From CATQHS01 sp965203375 (GTDB lineage: Bacteria; Actinomycetota; Acidimicrobiia; Acidimicrobiales; Aldehydirespiratoraceae): 64,000 nucleotides of DNA. Positions 43,691 to 52,700 of the stretch are shown here, in pieces. The DNA lies in assembly GCA_965203375.1 (NCBI GenBank), contig OZ241886.1, positions 2,046,001 through 2,110,000 on the forward strand, written 5' to 3'. A program made the position numbers and the translations under genes. A model generated the notes under the pieces. It saw only the letters and a program-made list of their open reading frames with translations. It ran no database searches and had not been told where the DNA came from. How positions within the stretch are numbered: the stretch's first letter is position 1; each line of letters begins with the position of its first letter.

Positions 43691-44586
43691 TGCCAGGGAA
43701 ACCCTGACCAATCCGGGGGCCGCTTGGCCAGGAAGGCGTCGCGCCCCTCTACCGCCTCGTCGGTCATGTAGGCCAGCCGGGTGGCCTCGCCCGCGAACAC
43801 CTGCTGGCCGATCAGCCCGTCGTCGATGAGGTTCAGCGCGAACTTCGCCATCCGCTGGGCGGTGGGGCTTTTGGCGTTGATCTCCCGGGCCCACTCCAGA
43901 GCGGTCGGCTCCAGCTCGGCGTGGGGCACCACCGCGTTCACCATCCCCATCTCGAAGGCCTCGGCCGCGGAGTAGCTGCGGCCCAGAAAGAAGATCTCCC
44001 GGGCCCGCTTCTGGCCGATCTGGCGGGCCAGGTAGGCCGAGCCGAACCCGCCGTCGAAGCTGGCCACGTCGGTGTCGGTCTGCTTGAAGACGGCGTGCTC
44101 GGCGCTGGCCAGGGTCAGATCGGCGGTGGCGTGCAGGCTGTGGCCGCCCCCCACCGCCCAGCCCGGCACCACCGCCACCACCACTTTGGGCATGGTGCGG
44201 ATGAGGCGCTGCACCTCCAGGATGTGCAGGCGCCCGGACCGGGCCGGGTCGATGTCGTCGGCGGTGTCGCCGTCGGCGTAGCGGTAGCCGTCGCGGCCCC
44301 GGATGCGCTGGTCGCCGCCCGAGCAGAAGGCCCAGCCCCCGTCCTTGGGCGACGGGCCGTTGCCGGTGAGCAGCACGCAGCCCACGTCGGCGGTCATGCG
44401 GGCGTGGTCCAGGCAGCGGTACAGCTCGTCCACGGTGTGGGGCCGGAAGGCGTTGCGCACCTCGGGCCGGTCGAAGGCCACCCGCACCGTTCCCTGGCCG
44501 GCGGCCCGGTGGTAGGTGACGTCGGTCAGGTCCTTGAAGCCGGCCACCGGTCGCCAGGCCTCAGGGTCGAAGAGCTCCGAGATCAT
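43684..44586 (-). CDS. menB: 1,4-dihydroxy-2-naphthoyl-CoA synthase
   Basis: Protein of 300 residues with MenB-specific features of the crotonase family: WAFCSGGDQRIRGRDGY, PGWAVGGGHSLHATADLTLA, DGGFGSAYLARQIGQKRARE, and the C-terminal KRPPDWSGFPWHY. It closes the second ring of menaquinone from o-succinylbenzoyl-CoA. ATG 44586 is preferred; the frame upstream is open but unconserved. Divergent from a ferredoxin gene 42 bp away. Confidence 0.92.
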   Translation of the reverse strand: MISELFDPEAWRPVAGFKDLTDVTYHRAAGQGTVRVAFDRPEVRNAFRPHTVDELYRCLDHARMTADVGCVLLTGNGPSPKDGGWAFCSGGDQRIRGRDGYRYADGDTADDIDPARSGRLHILEVQRLIRTMPKVVVAVVPGWAVGGGHSLHATADLTLASAEHAVFKQTDTDVASFDGGFGSAYLARQIGQKRAREIFFLGRSYSAAEAFEMGMVNAVVPHAELEPTALEWAREINAKSPTAQRMAKFALNLIDDGLIGQQVFAGEATRLAYMTDEAVEGRDAFLAKRPPDWSGFPWHY

Positions 44587-44628
44587 GCCCCCGATCTTTG
44601 CACCCCGAGCCCGATAGGGTCGGAACCG

Positions 44629-44817
44629 GTGAAGGTGACGGTGATCGCCGACAAGTGCATCGGCAGCGGATCGTGCGAGATGCTCGCCCCCGAGGTCTTC
44701 GAAGTCCGCGACGACGGACTGGCCCACGTCCTGACCGCCGAACCCGGCCCCGAGCTGACGGGACTAGTAGCCCAAGCCGCCGCAGCCTGCCCCACTCGAG
44801 CAATCCGGATCGGATAA
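44629..44817 (+). CDS. 3Fe-4S-type ferredoxin
   Basis: Protein of 62 residues beginning MKVTVIADKCIGSGSC from GTG 44629. Cys ligands: C-x5-C in CIGSGSC and a C-terminal C-P (AAACPTRAIRIG). This is the one-cluster ferredoxin type that usually donates electrons to cytochromes P450 in actinobacteria; no P450 gene is in the window. Confidence 0.88.
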   Translation: MKVTVIADKCIGSGSCEMLAPEVFEVRDDGLAHVLTAEPGPELTGLVAQAAAACPTRAIRIG

Positions 44818-44871
44818 CCCTTCAAATCATCTTCCTAACCCGGGTTTGACGACCAGGGAGGGCAGTTCGGG

Positions 44872-44950
44872 TAGGCCGGTGGGTGGCACGGGGGCAAGGT
44901 TTCGCCGCCCCGCGGCGAAACCGCGCCCGTGACAGGACCCGCCGGCCGGA
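44872..44950 (+). repeat. Dispersed palindromic repeat, copy 3 (compensatory stem variant)
   Basis: Same unit as at 39.1 kb, but the stem is GGTTTCGCCGC/GCGGCGAAACC: the T-to-C change on the left arm is matched by A-to-G on the right, so the hairpin stays perfect. It lies between the ferredoxin gene and a convergent gene. Confidence 0.85.
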
Positions 44951-44957
44951 GTGAGTC

Positions 44958-45551
44958 TCAGCTCTGGTCGGCGAAAACGGGGCTCTCTCCGTCGGGGGCG
45001 CCCACCCGGAAAACCCGCATCATCTGGGCGATCAGCCCGTAGTAGCCGATGAGCACCACCAGGTCGCACACCCCGGATTCGCCGAAGTCGGCCACCGCCT
45101 CGGCGTAGAGGTCGTCGGGCGCGTCGCCGGTGTCGAGGACCGACCGGCAGAACCGGTGGGCGGTCCGCTCGGCCCGGTCCTCGAAGTCGATCTCCCGCCC
45201 GTCCTTGAGGGCGGCCAGCTCGGCCTCGGTGAACCCGACCCGGCGGGCTATGAGGTCGTGGGCCCACCACTCGAAGTCGCTGCGCCAGTGGCGGGCCACG
45301 GTCAGGGTGACGATCTCGCGCACCCGGGCCGACATCTCCGAACCGAACCGCACCGCGGAGCCCACCTTCTGCACCGCGTCGCCGACGTGGGGGCTGTAGA
45401 GCAGACAGTTGAAGGGCCCGACCAGGGCGCCGCCGCCGTCGGTCAGCGGGAAGGCGCTGTCTCTGGCCCGGTCGCCGCCGGCGATGGCGTCGTAGAGGGC
45501 GGCCTGGGCGTCGCTCAGCTCGCCCGGCGCCAGCTTCCGCAGTCGGCTCAC
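44958..45551 (-). CDS. Carboxymuconolactone decarboxylase/AhpD-like protein
   Basis: Protein of 197 residues. AhpD-like core with SAVRFGSEMSARVREIVTLTVARHWRSDFEWWAHDLIA; the usual C-x-x-C of peroxidase members is absent, so it is more like the non-redox CMD proteins. GTG 45551 is chosen because the conserved LRKLAPGEL begins immediately after. Divergent from the cupin operon. Confidence 0.75.
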   Translation of the reverse strand: MSRLRKLAPGELSDAQAALYDAIAGGDRARDSAFPLTDGGGALVGPFNCLLYSPHVGDAVQKVGSAVRFGSEMSARVREIVTLTVARHWRSDFEWWAHDLIARRVGFTEAELAALKDGREIDFEDRAERTAHRFCRSVLDTGDAPDDLYAEAVADFGESGVCDLVVLIGYYGLIAQMMRVFRVGAPDGESPVFADQS

Positions 45552-45629
45552 AATCAGTAGTATGGCAGCCGTGAAGGGCGGTTCAGGCCTCAGTCCCGCG
45601 GCGATGCGGACCCGGCCCCGGAGGGTCTG

Positions 45630-46025
45630 ATGGTGGACGCGGTGCAGGTCCTGACCGCGGACGAGTCCTGCCCGGAGCTGCCGATCGTCGAGCGGGGGGG
45701 CACGGCCCGGGCGGTGGTGTGGCCCGGAACCGGCGCCGTCCACCGCTCCATGCACGTCATCACCCTCGACGAGGGGGGCCGCACCAAGGCGCTGATGCAC
45801 CCCTCCGACGCCGTCTACCACCTGTGCGAGGGGGCGGCCGCGGTGACCGACCCCGACACCGGCCACCGCCAGGAGTTGGTGGTGGGGTCGATGTTCCACG
45901 TCGACGCCGGCACCGCCTATCAGGTCGAGTCGGCCGCGGCCGGCACCGTGCTCATCGGCGGCCCCTGCCCGCCCGACCCCGCCCTGTACCCGCCCGCCAA
46001 CAGCGACCACCGAGGGGGCGCCTAG
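45630..46025 (+). CDS. Cupin-domain protein (1)
   Basis: Protein of 131 residues with a single cupin barrel (MHPSDAVYHLCEGAAAV..., MFHVDAGTAYQVESAAAGTVLIGGPCPPD). Preceded by GGAGGG. The next cupin gene starts directly after its TAG. The two share the unusual C-terminal IGGPCPPD motif, so they are tandem paralogues, possibly forming a bicupin-like heterodimer. Metal-dependent function unknown. Confidence 0.75.
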   Translation: MVDAVQVLTADESCPELPIVERGGTARAVVWPGTGAVHRSMHVITLDEGGRTKALMHPSDAVYHLCEGAAAVTDPDTGHRQELVVGSMFHVDAGTAYQVESAAAGTVLIGGPCPPDPALYPPANSDHRGGA

Positions 46026-46400
46026 ATGGCCATCCGAGTCTTCCACCGAGACGAGCCCGACCTGATGATGCCGATGATCTCCGCCGACGCCCGGCTGATC
46101 GTGTGGCCCGGCTCGGGGGCGGAGACGGCCAACATGAACTACGTGGTGCTGGAGCCGGGGGAGCGCAACGTGGCCCACACCCACGACGAGTCCGAGGACA
46201 CCATCTTCTGCCTGGAGGGCCGGGGCACGGTGAGCGACCTGACCAACGGCGCCGACCTGCCGTTCGAGGCCGGCCAGGCCATCCACGTGCCCGCCGGGGT
46301 GGAGCACGCGGTGAAGGCCGACCGGGGGGAGCGGGTGGTCAGCATCGGCGGCCCCTGCCCCCCCGACCGCAACCTGCTCCGCCTGTTGGGCGCGGAGTGA
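46026..46400 (+). CDS. Cupin-domain protein (2)
   Basis: Protein of 124 residues with a full cupin motif 1 (NVAHTHDESEDTIFCLEGRGTV) and motif 2 (IHVPAGVEHAVKADRGERVV), then IGGPCPPD. It keeps the His ligands that paralogue 1 has partly lost. Its stop is in GTGA and begins a mini-ORF chain leading to the nitrilase gene. Confidence 0.78.
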   Translation: MAIRVFHRDEPDLMMPMISADARLIVWPGSGAETANMNYVVLEPGERNVAHTHDESEDTIFCLEGRGTVSDLTNGADLPFEAGQAIHVPAGVEHAVKADRGERVVSIGGPCPPDRNLLRLLGAE

Positions 46401-46466
46401 CCGGGCCCTCGGCCGCCGGCCCCGCCGGGCGGTGACCGGCCCGGATCAGAGCGGGGGAGCGGAGTG
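46397..46466 (+). repeat. Two mini-ORFs linking cupin and nitrilase genes by GTGA overlaps
   Basis: GTG 46397 overlaps the cupin stop and opens MTGPSAAGPAGR then TGA. GTG 46432 overlaps that stop and opens MTGPDQSGGAE then TGA. GTG 46464 overlaps that stop and starts the nitrilase. Shifts are 35 and 32 nt, both 2 modulo 3. The three starts share GTGACCG, and GGGGGAG precedes the last one. Confidence 0.65.
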
Positions 46467-47309
46467 ACCGTCGTCGGGCTGGCCCAGATCGGCAGCCGCC
46501 CCGGCGAGACCGAGGCCAACCGGGACCGCAGCCTCGACGCCGCCCGCCGGCTCTTCGAGCAGGGCGCGGACATCGTGGTGCTGCCCGAGCTGGTCGTGCC
46601 CTGGTACGGCACCGACCCCGCCCGGATCGCCCCTCTGTCCGAGCCCCTGGACGGCCCCACCGTCACCGCCTGGCGGTCGGCCGCGGCCGACGGCGGCGGG
46701 ATGGTGGTGGGCGGGTTCTGCGAGCGCGACGGCGACCGGATCTACAACTCGGCGGTGGCGGTGGACGAGAGCGGCGTGGTCGGCCACTACCGCAAGCTGC
46801 ACCTGTTCGCCGAGGAGAAGCACTGCTTCGAGCCCGGCGACCTGGGGCTGCCCGTGTTCGAGACCCGCTGGGGGACCCTGGGCATCTGCGTCTGCTATGA
46901 CCTGCGGTTCGTGGAGGTGGTGAGGATCCTGGCCCTGCGCGGTGCCGATCTGGTGTGCGTGCCCACCGCCTGGGTGACCGGTTTCGACCGCAAGCCCCCG
47001 AACCCCGACGGGCTGTGCCCCCAGGCTGAGGGCGCCGTCCTGCAAGCCAACCTGAGCCAGGTGTTCATCGCCTGCGCCTCCCAGGTAGGCACCTTCGGCG
47101 ATCTGCTGATGCTCGGCTCCTCAGTCCTGGTCGACCCCTACGGGTCGCTGGCCGCCGGCCCCCTGCCCGGCGCCGAGGAGCGCCTCGCCACCGCCGACAT
47201 CGACTTGGCCGAGGCGGCTCGGGCCCAAGCCCGCAGCCCCCTGATCCAACCCCGAGCCGACCGCCGCACCGACGTCTACCGCCTGACTTACGGCACCGAG
47301 GGACTCTAG
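46464..47309 (+). CDS. Carbon-nitrogen hydrolase (nitrilase superfamily)
   Basis: Protein of 281 residues with the Glu-Lys-Cys triad: E in VVLPELVVPW, K in GHYRKLHLFAEE, C in LGICVCYDLRFVE. Members hydrolyse amides, carbamoyl compounds or nitriles; together with the cupins it may process a nitrogenous small molecule. GTG 46464 is fixed by the GTGA overlap and the conserved beginning MTVVGLAQI. Confidence 0.85.
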   Translation: MTVVGLAQIGSRPGETEANRDRSLDAARRLFEQGADIVVLPELVVPWYGTDPARIAPLSEPLDGPTVTAWRSAAADGGGMVVGGFCERDGDRIYNSAVAVDESGVVGHYRKLHLFAEEKHCFEPGDLGLPVFETRWGTLGICVCYDLRFVEVVRILALRGADLVCVPTAWVTGFDRKPPNPDGLCPQAEGAVLQANLSQVFIACASQVGTFGDLLMLGSSVLVDPYGSLAAGPLPGAEERLATADIDLAEAARAQARSPLIQPRADRRTDVYRLTYGTEGL

Positions 47310-47896
47310 ATGAAACCGCCTCTGACCAGGGCTTTCTTGCCTTCTTGCCCGCCAGCAGATTTCGAGTTGCCACGCCAGCAGCCAACCGCTACAGTTCTCT
47401 CGAACGCCTCTTGGAGAGGAATTTTCAGTTGTTCATCGGCTGTGTCTCACAACTCTCAGATCGGCAGACTGAGGGTGCTCGGGTCGTCGGTACTGGTCAG
47501 TCCGAGCCCTCGAGAGCCCGGCCTTCGATGAACGCGCCTACCCCCCCCCCCCCCCCGGGCAGAATTGCCTGACCCGACGTAACTCCGGCCGGACTGCAAC
47601 CGGCCGGACTACAAGGCACTCACTTCGAGTCGGCTCCGCCCGGCACCGAACACCGGATCGCGCTAGCGCCGCGCTAGCGCGCCCGATCGGAGCGCCGCTC
47701 GTCGATCAGAAGCGCACGACGAGCAAGGCGCTGCCGCCACGGCGTGGCTCTGGCGGCGGGCCTACGGACGGTTCAAGGAGCCCGCGGCACCACCGCCGAG
47801 CGACTTCCTCACGCGCGCCTGCCACCGCTCTGGAAACAGCCGATGCGTTGCTTCAGAAACAAAGAATTGAAGACAGAACAATGAGAGGTTTTGCCC
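47310..47896. other. Long intergenic region with a C16 homopolymer
   Basis: No convincing gene in 587 bp. A 73-codon frame starting right after the nitrilase stop (47310) has no recognisable features. 47541-47556 is a run of 16 C, extraordinary even for GC-rich DNA. A dyad GCGCTAGCGCCGCGCTAGCGC is near 47660. The far end carries AGAGG upstream of the LRR gene start. Confidence 0.5.
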
Positions 47897-49798
47897 ATGT
47901 CCTTCACCACTGAGACTCGTCCCTCGTGCCACCGCGTCCAGGCAAGCTCCGCTTCCACCTCTCCCGGGGGAGAGAAGAGCTGCCCTGTGGCCTCCCGCGC
48001 TGGCACATCCAGGCAGGTCCGGCTGCTGGCAGCTCTTGCCATCTTCGCCGCGTCCGTGGCAGCAATTCCGAGATCAGCCACAGCACAATCGGCGCCCGAG
48101 CCGCTCAGCCCCGCGGACTGCTCGAACGGAACTTGGGTGGACGACCCCGAGAGCAAACCCGGCCTGGTGGCGGACTGCACAGCACTGGTGGCGATCAGAA
48201 ATCACTTCATGAGCAACCCGGCCAGCGCCGAAGTCAACTGGAACACCCCGTGGAAAGGGGCTCAGGGGAGTCGGGCTGAGGATATCTCCGCTTCTTCAAG
48301 CGGACGGGTGTGGATTCTGAATCTATACGGCCTCACGGGCGAGATACCAGTAGAAGAACTAGGCAAACTCACCAACCTGGAGTATCTAGCACTATCCGGC
48401 AATCAGCTTACGGGCGAGATACCCGCAGAACTAGGCAAACTCACCAAACTGGTGAGGTTGGCACTATCCGGCAGTCAGCTTACGGGCGAGATACCCGCAG
48501 AACTAGGCAAACTCACCAACCTGCGGTCCCTGGCACTATCCCGCAGTCAGCTTACGGGCGAGATACCCGCAGAACTAGGCAAACTCACCAAACTGGAGGA
48601 ACTGCACCTATACAGCAATCGGCTCACGGGCGAGATACCCGCAGAACTAGGCAAACTCACCAAACTGGAGGAACTGCACCTATACAGCAATCGGCTCACG
48701 GGCGAGATACCCGCAGAACTAGGCAAACTCACCAAACTGGAGGAACTGCACCTATACAGCAATCAGCTTACGGGCGAGATACCCGCAGAACTAGGCAAAC
48801 TCACCAAACTGGTGAGGTTGGACCTATACAGCAATCAGCTTACGGGCGAGATACCCGCAGAACTAGGCAAACTCACCAAACTGGTGGGGTTGGACCTATA
48901 CAGCAATCAGCTTACGGGCGAGATACCCGCAGAACTAGGCAAACTCACCAAACTGGTGAATCTGACACTACACAGCAATCAGCTTACGGGCGAGATACCC
49001 GCAGAACTAGGCAAACTCACCAACCTGGGAAACCAGGGAGAGGGATATTTCACTTTCTGCCCCAACCGGCTCACCGGTGCCATGCCATCGCAACTCCGCG
49101 CCCTCGTCGACGGACCGGCCTACTGGGACTACCGGGGCTGGCTCAGCCTCCTTCCCGCAGACGTAGGATGGCCGCAGAGCCAGGTCGATCTGGACAACCT
49201 CGCTTCGTTCTGCCGGCTAGAAGTGACCGCCCCCGCCTTTGAGGGCAGATTCAGTGACGATGAGGGCAGTGTTCATGAGGACAGCATCGAGCAGATCGCC
49301 CAGTGGGGCATCACCACCGGATGCGAAGAGAACCGTTTCTGCCCTCAAAGGACCGTCAACCGGTCCCAGATGTCGGCCTTCCTGTACCGGGCCGTCACCC
49401 ACCTGCACGGCACGCCCGACCCGGGCGGCGAGGTCCGGCTCTCCGATGTGGCCGACGACGCCTGGTACCGGACCAACGCCCAGTGGGCGGTGAACAACGG
49501 CGTGATGCGCGCCCCCGGCGGCCGCTTCAACCCCAGAGGGGCCGTGACCCGGGCCGATATGGCTGAGATGCTCGTGGCCGCCTTCGACCACATCTCCGCC
49601 CCCGCCCGGGCCCAGGGCCTGTTCTCTGACACGGCCGGGTTCTCCGACGCCGCTGTCCGGGCCATGGAGGGCATCCGCGCCGCCGGCGTCACCGCCGGAT
49701 GCGCCACCAACCCCCTGCGCTACTGCCCAGCCGAAACAGTCACCCGAGCCCAAATGGCCTCCTTCCTAACCCGAGCAATCCAACAGGAAGAGCGATGA
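47897..49798 (+). CDS. Secreted leucine-rich-repeat protein with S-layer-homology domains
   Basis: Protein of 633 residues. N-terminal export signal (VRLLAALAIFAASVAAIPRSATAQ) after a charged leader, then a Cys-bounded cap. About ten 24-residue LRRs of plant type follow (LTGEIPAELGKLTKLxxLxLYSN), a Cys-containing cap, and three SLH-like modules at about 455-630 (FSDDEGSVHEDSIEQIAQWG, LSDVADDAWYRTNAQWAVNNG, FSDTAGFSDAAVRAMEGIRAAG). The SLH modules should hold it to the cell envelope and the LRRs act as an adhesin or recognition surface. ATG 47897. The stop overlaps the next start (ATGA). Confidence 0.82.
   Translation: MSFTTETRPSCHRVQASSASTSPGGEKSCPVASRAGTSRQVRLLAALAIFAASVAAIPRSATAQSAPEPLSPADCSNGTWVDDPESKPGLVADCTALVAIRNHFMSNPASAEVNWNTPWKGAQGSRAEDISASSSGRVWILNLYGLTGEIPVEELGKLTNLEYLALSGNQLTGEIPAELGKLTKLVRLALSGSQLTGEIPAELGKLTNLRSLALSRSQLTGEIPAELGKLTKLEELHLYSNRLTGEIPAELGKLTKLEELHLYSNRLTGEIPAELGKLTKLEELHLYSNQLTGEIPAELGKLTKLVRLDLYSNQLTGEIPAELGKLTKLVGLDLYSNQLTGEIPAELGKLTKLVNLTLHSNQLTGEIPAELGKLTNLGNQGEGYFTFCPNRLTGAMPSQLRALVDGPAYWDYRGWLSLLPADVGWPQSQVDLDNLASFCRLEVTAPAFEGRFSDDEGSVHEDSIEQIAQWGITTGCEENRFCPQRTVNRSQMSAFLYRAVTHLHGTPDPGGEVRLSDVADDAWYRTNAQWAVNNGVMRAPGGRFNPRGAVTRADMAEMLVAAFDHISAPARAQGLFSDTAGFSDAAVRAMEGIRAAGVTAGCATNPLRYCPAETVTRAQMASFLTRAIQQEER
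48332..49030 (+). repeat. 72-bp tandem repeat encoding LRRs
   Basis: Ten units starting at CT(T/C)ACGGGCGAGATACC with a 72-bp period (first unit 75). The units near 48.62 and 48.69 kb are identical at the DNA level and others differ by a few bases, so the array has expanded recently and should vary in copy number between strains. Confidence 0.9.
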
Positions 49799-52700
49799 AA
49801 TCAACCAGATCAAAACGAGCAAGCCGAGCAGTCAACATGAGTGACACCATGCGCCGAACGTTGACGTGCGCGGCGGTGATCGCGGTCTTCGGGCTGTTCC
49901 AAGCCGGGTTACCCGTCACCGGAACTGCGCCGCCTGCCCAAGCTCAGACAGCCTCAGACCAGACTGACTGGTACGTGAATGATCACCCTGAACTAACGCA
50001 CACGGACGATGAAAGTCATCCAGGTCAGGACAATTGGTTTCATGGTCAACCCGGTCAGGGATACGGAAATAACAACTACGTATACACCTATGCCATAGGT
50101 GGAGAAGGCTCTTATGAGAATACGGCAATATGGAGGATGGGGCCGCGTATAGGATGGCAGGAAATCCAGGCATATATTCCCGGCAATAATGCCACAGCCA
50201 CGGTCGACTATTCAATCATAATCCGCGATGGGAGTGATGTACTTACCGGGCATACTGTCATCAATCAAAGTCAATATCATGGTTGGGTTGACCTCGGAAC
50301 TTTTGTTATATTTGATAGTGATGTAACCATCGTAGTTGATGACAATGACGCGGTACAGCATTGGGAACGGGACGGGCTTGGCAACAGCAGTATAGGCATT
50401 GATGCAATAAGAATGCGGTGTGTCAGTGATTGTATCTCCGATTCGACGCCAACCCCCGATACGACGCCACCCCCCGATACGACGCAGGACCTTGAGATGT
50501 TCGGGCTTTCAAATATGCGCATTGAGGCTCCCGGTTCGGGCAACAGGATCGGGCAGCAGGCATTTCAGGTGTCGCCGTCTGCGCAAGTCTCGGTGGAAGG
50601 TGGGGTTGAGGCGTGGGTCATCGGGACGGGGATGTCTAGGACGCTCAACGTCGACATACCCGCTGGGACGCGCGCTGGCGTGTACGAGGCCATTGTAACA
50701 GCGACATACGGGTCATCATTCATATCGCATACCGTTTATATCACAGTCACTCCCAACTCGACGCCACCCCCCGATACGACGCCACCCCCCGATACGACGC
50801 CACCCCCCGATACGACGCCACCCCCCGATACGACGCCACCCCCCGATACAACGCCGGAAACTGCGCCACCCTCCCAAGAACAGACGGGCTGGTATGTGAA
50901 TGATCGCCCCGATCTAGAGCACACGGACGATATGAGTCGTCCAGGTCAGGACAATTGGTTTATCGGTCAAGCTGGTGAGGGGTACGGAGATAACAACTAC
51001 GCATACACGTATGCTATAGGTGGAGAATTCTCTTACGAGAATACGGCAGTATGGAGGATGGGGCGACGTGTAGGGGAGCAGGAAGTCGAGGTATACGTTC
51101 CCGGTAATAACGCCACCGCCGAGGTTGATTATAGGATCATAAGGCGCGGAGTCGCCGGTGGGTCAATCACTCGCCGTATTAATCAAAGTCTGCATGAGGG
51201 TTGGGTTGGACTCGGAAGTTTTGCTTTCAACAATGCAGAGGTCTTCATTCAGGTTCTGGATAATGGCGCGGCACAACATTGGGAGCGGGACGGGCTTGGT
51301 AACAGCAGTATAGGCATCGATGCAATAAGAATGCGGTGTGTCTCTCACTGTACCTCCGATTCAACGGCACCCGTTGACTCGGCGCCGGGCCTTGAGATTT
51401 CGGGGCTTTCGAGTATGAGCATTGAGGCTCCGGGCTCGGGCAACAGGATCGGGCGTAGATCGTTCCAGGTGTCGTCCTCGTCTGCGAGGGTTTCCGTGGC
51501 TGAGTCGGTAGCCAACCTGTCGGCGCGGGTCACCGGGACCGGAGGGTCCAGAACGCTGAACGTCACGATCAACCGGAACACCCGCCCCGGCCGCCACCAG
51601 GTCAGAGTGACAGCAACAGACGGGTCATCGTCCACATCAAGAACCATCTACGTCACAGTAACCGCCGACTCGGCACCGGGCCTTGAGATTTCGGGGCTTT
51701 CGAGTATGAGCATCGAAGCCCCCGGTTCGGGCAACAGGATCGGGCGTAGATCGTTCCAGGTGTCGTCCTCGTCTGCGAGGGTTTCCGTGGCTGAGTCGGT
51801 AGCCAACCTGTCGGCGCGGGTCACCGGGACCGGAGGGTCCAGAACGCTGAACGTCACGATCAACCGGAACACCCGCCCCGGCCGCCACCAGGTCAGAGTG
51901 ACAGCAACAGACGGGTCATCGTCCACATCAAGAACCATCTACGTCACAGTAACCGCCGACTCGGCACCTGATCTTGAGATTTCGGGGCTTTCGAGTATGA
52001 GCATTGAGGCTCCGGGCTCGGGCAACAGGATCGGGCGTAGATCGTTCCAGGTGTCGTCCTCGTCTGCGAGGGTTTCCGTGGCTGAGTCGGTAGCCAACCT
52101 GTCGGCGCGGGTCACCGGGACCGGAGGGTCCAGAACGCTGAACGTCACGATCAACCGGAACACCCGCCCCGGCCGCCACCAGGTCAGAGTGACAGCAACA
52201 GACGGGTCATCGTCCACATCAAGAACCATCTACGTCACAGTAACCGCCGACTCGGCACCTGATCTTGAGATTTCGGGGCTTTCGAGTATGAGCATCGAAG
52301 CCCCCGGTTCGGGCAACAGGACCGGGCGTAGATCGTTCCAGGTGTCGACTTCCTCCGCGAGAACTTACGTGACTGAATCGGTAGCCAACCTGTCGGCGCG
52401 GGTCACCGGGACCGGAGGGTCCAGAACGCTGAACGTCACGATCAACCGGAACACCCGCCCCGGCCGCCACCAGGTCAGAGTGACAGCAACAGACGGGTCA
52501 TCGTCCACATCAAGAACCATCTACGTCACAGTTTCGACGCCAGCTCTTAGTTCAGGTGACAAGAAATTCAGGATAGAAGAGGAATGTACAATAGATTTCA
52601 TTTTTTGTGTAGGTCGTAGATCACGTATTTACGCTATGCGGGAGATCACCTCAGAATCTGGTGAGATTATTGTTAAGAAAGGCGAGAAAGGAGGGATAAT

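Noticed and set aside
48332..49030. 72-bp direct repeats as CRISPR or satellite
   Set aside because: The unit is a multiple of three inside a continuous reading frame and encodes a clean LRR consensus.
48310..49242. Repetitive Arg/Thr/Gln-rich plus-strand frame inside the LRR gene
   Set aside because: Alternate-frame translation of the 72-bp repeat; no signal peptide of its own and no start-site support.
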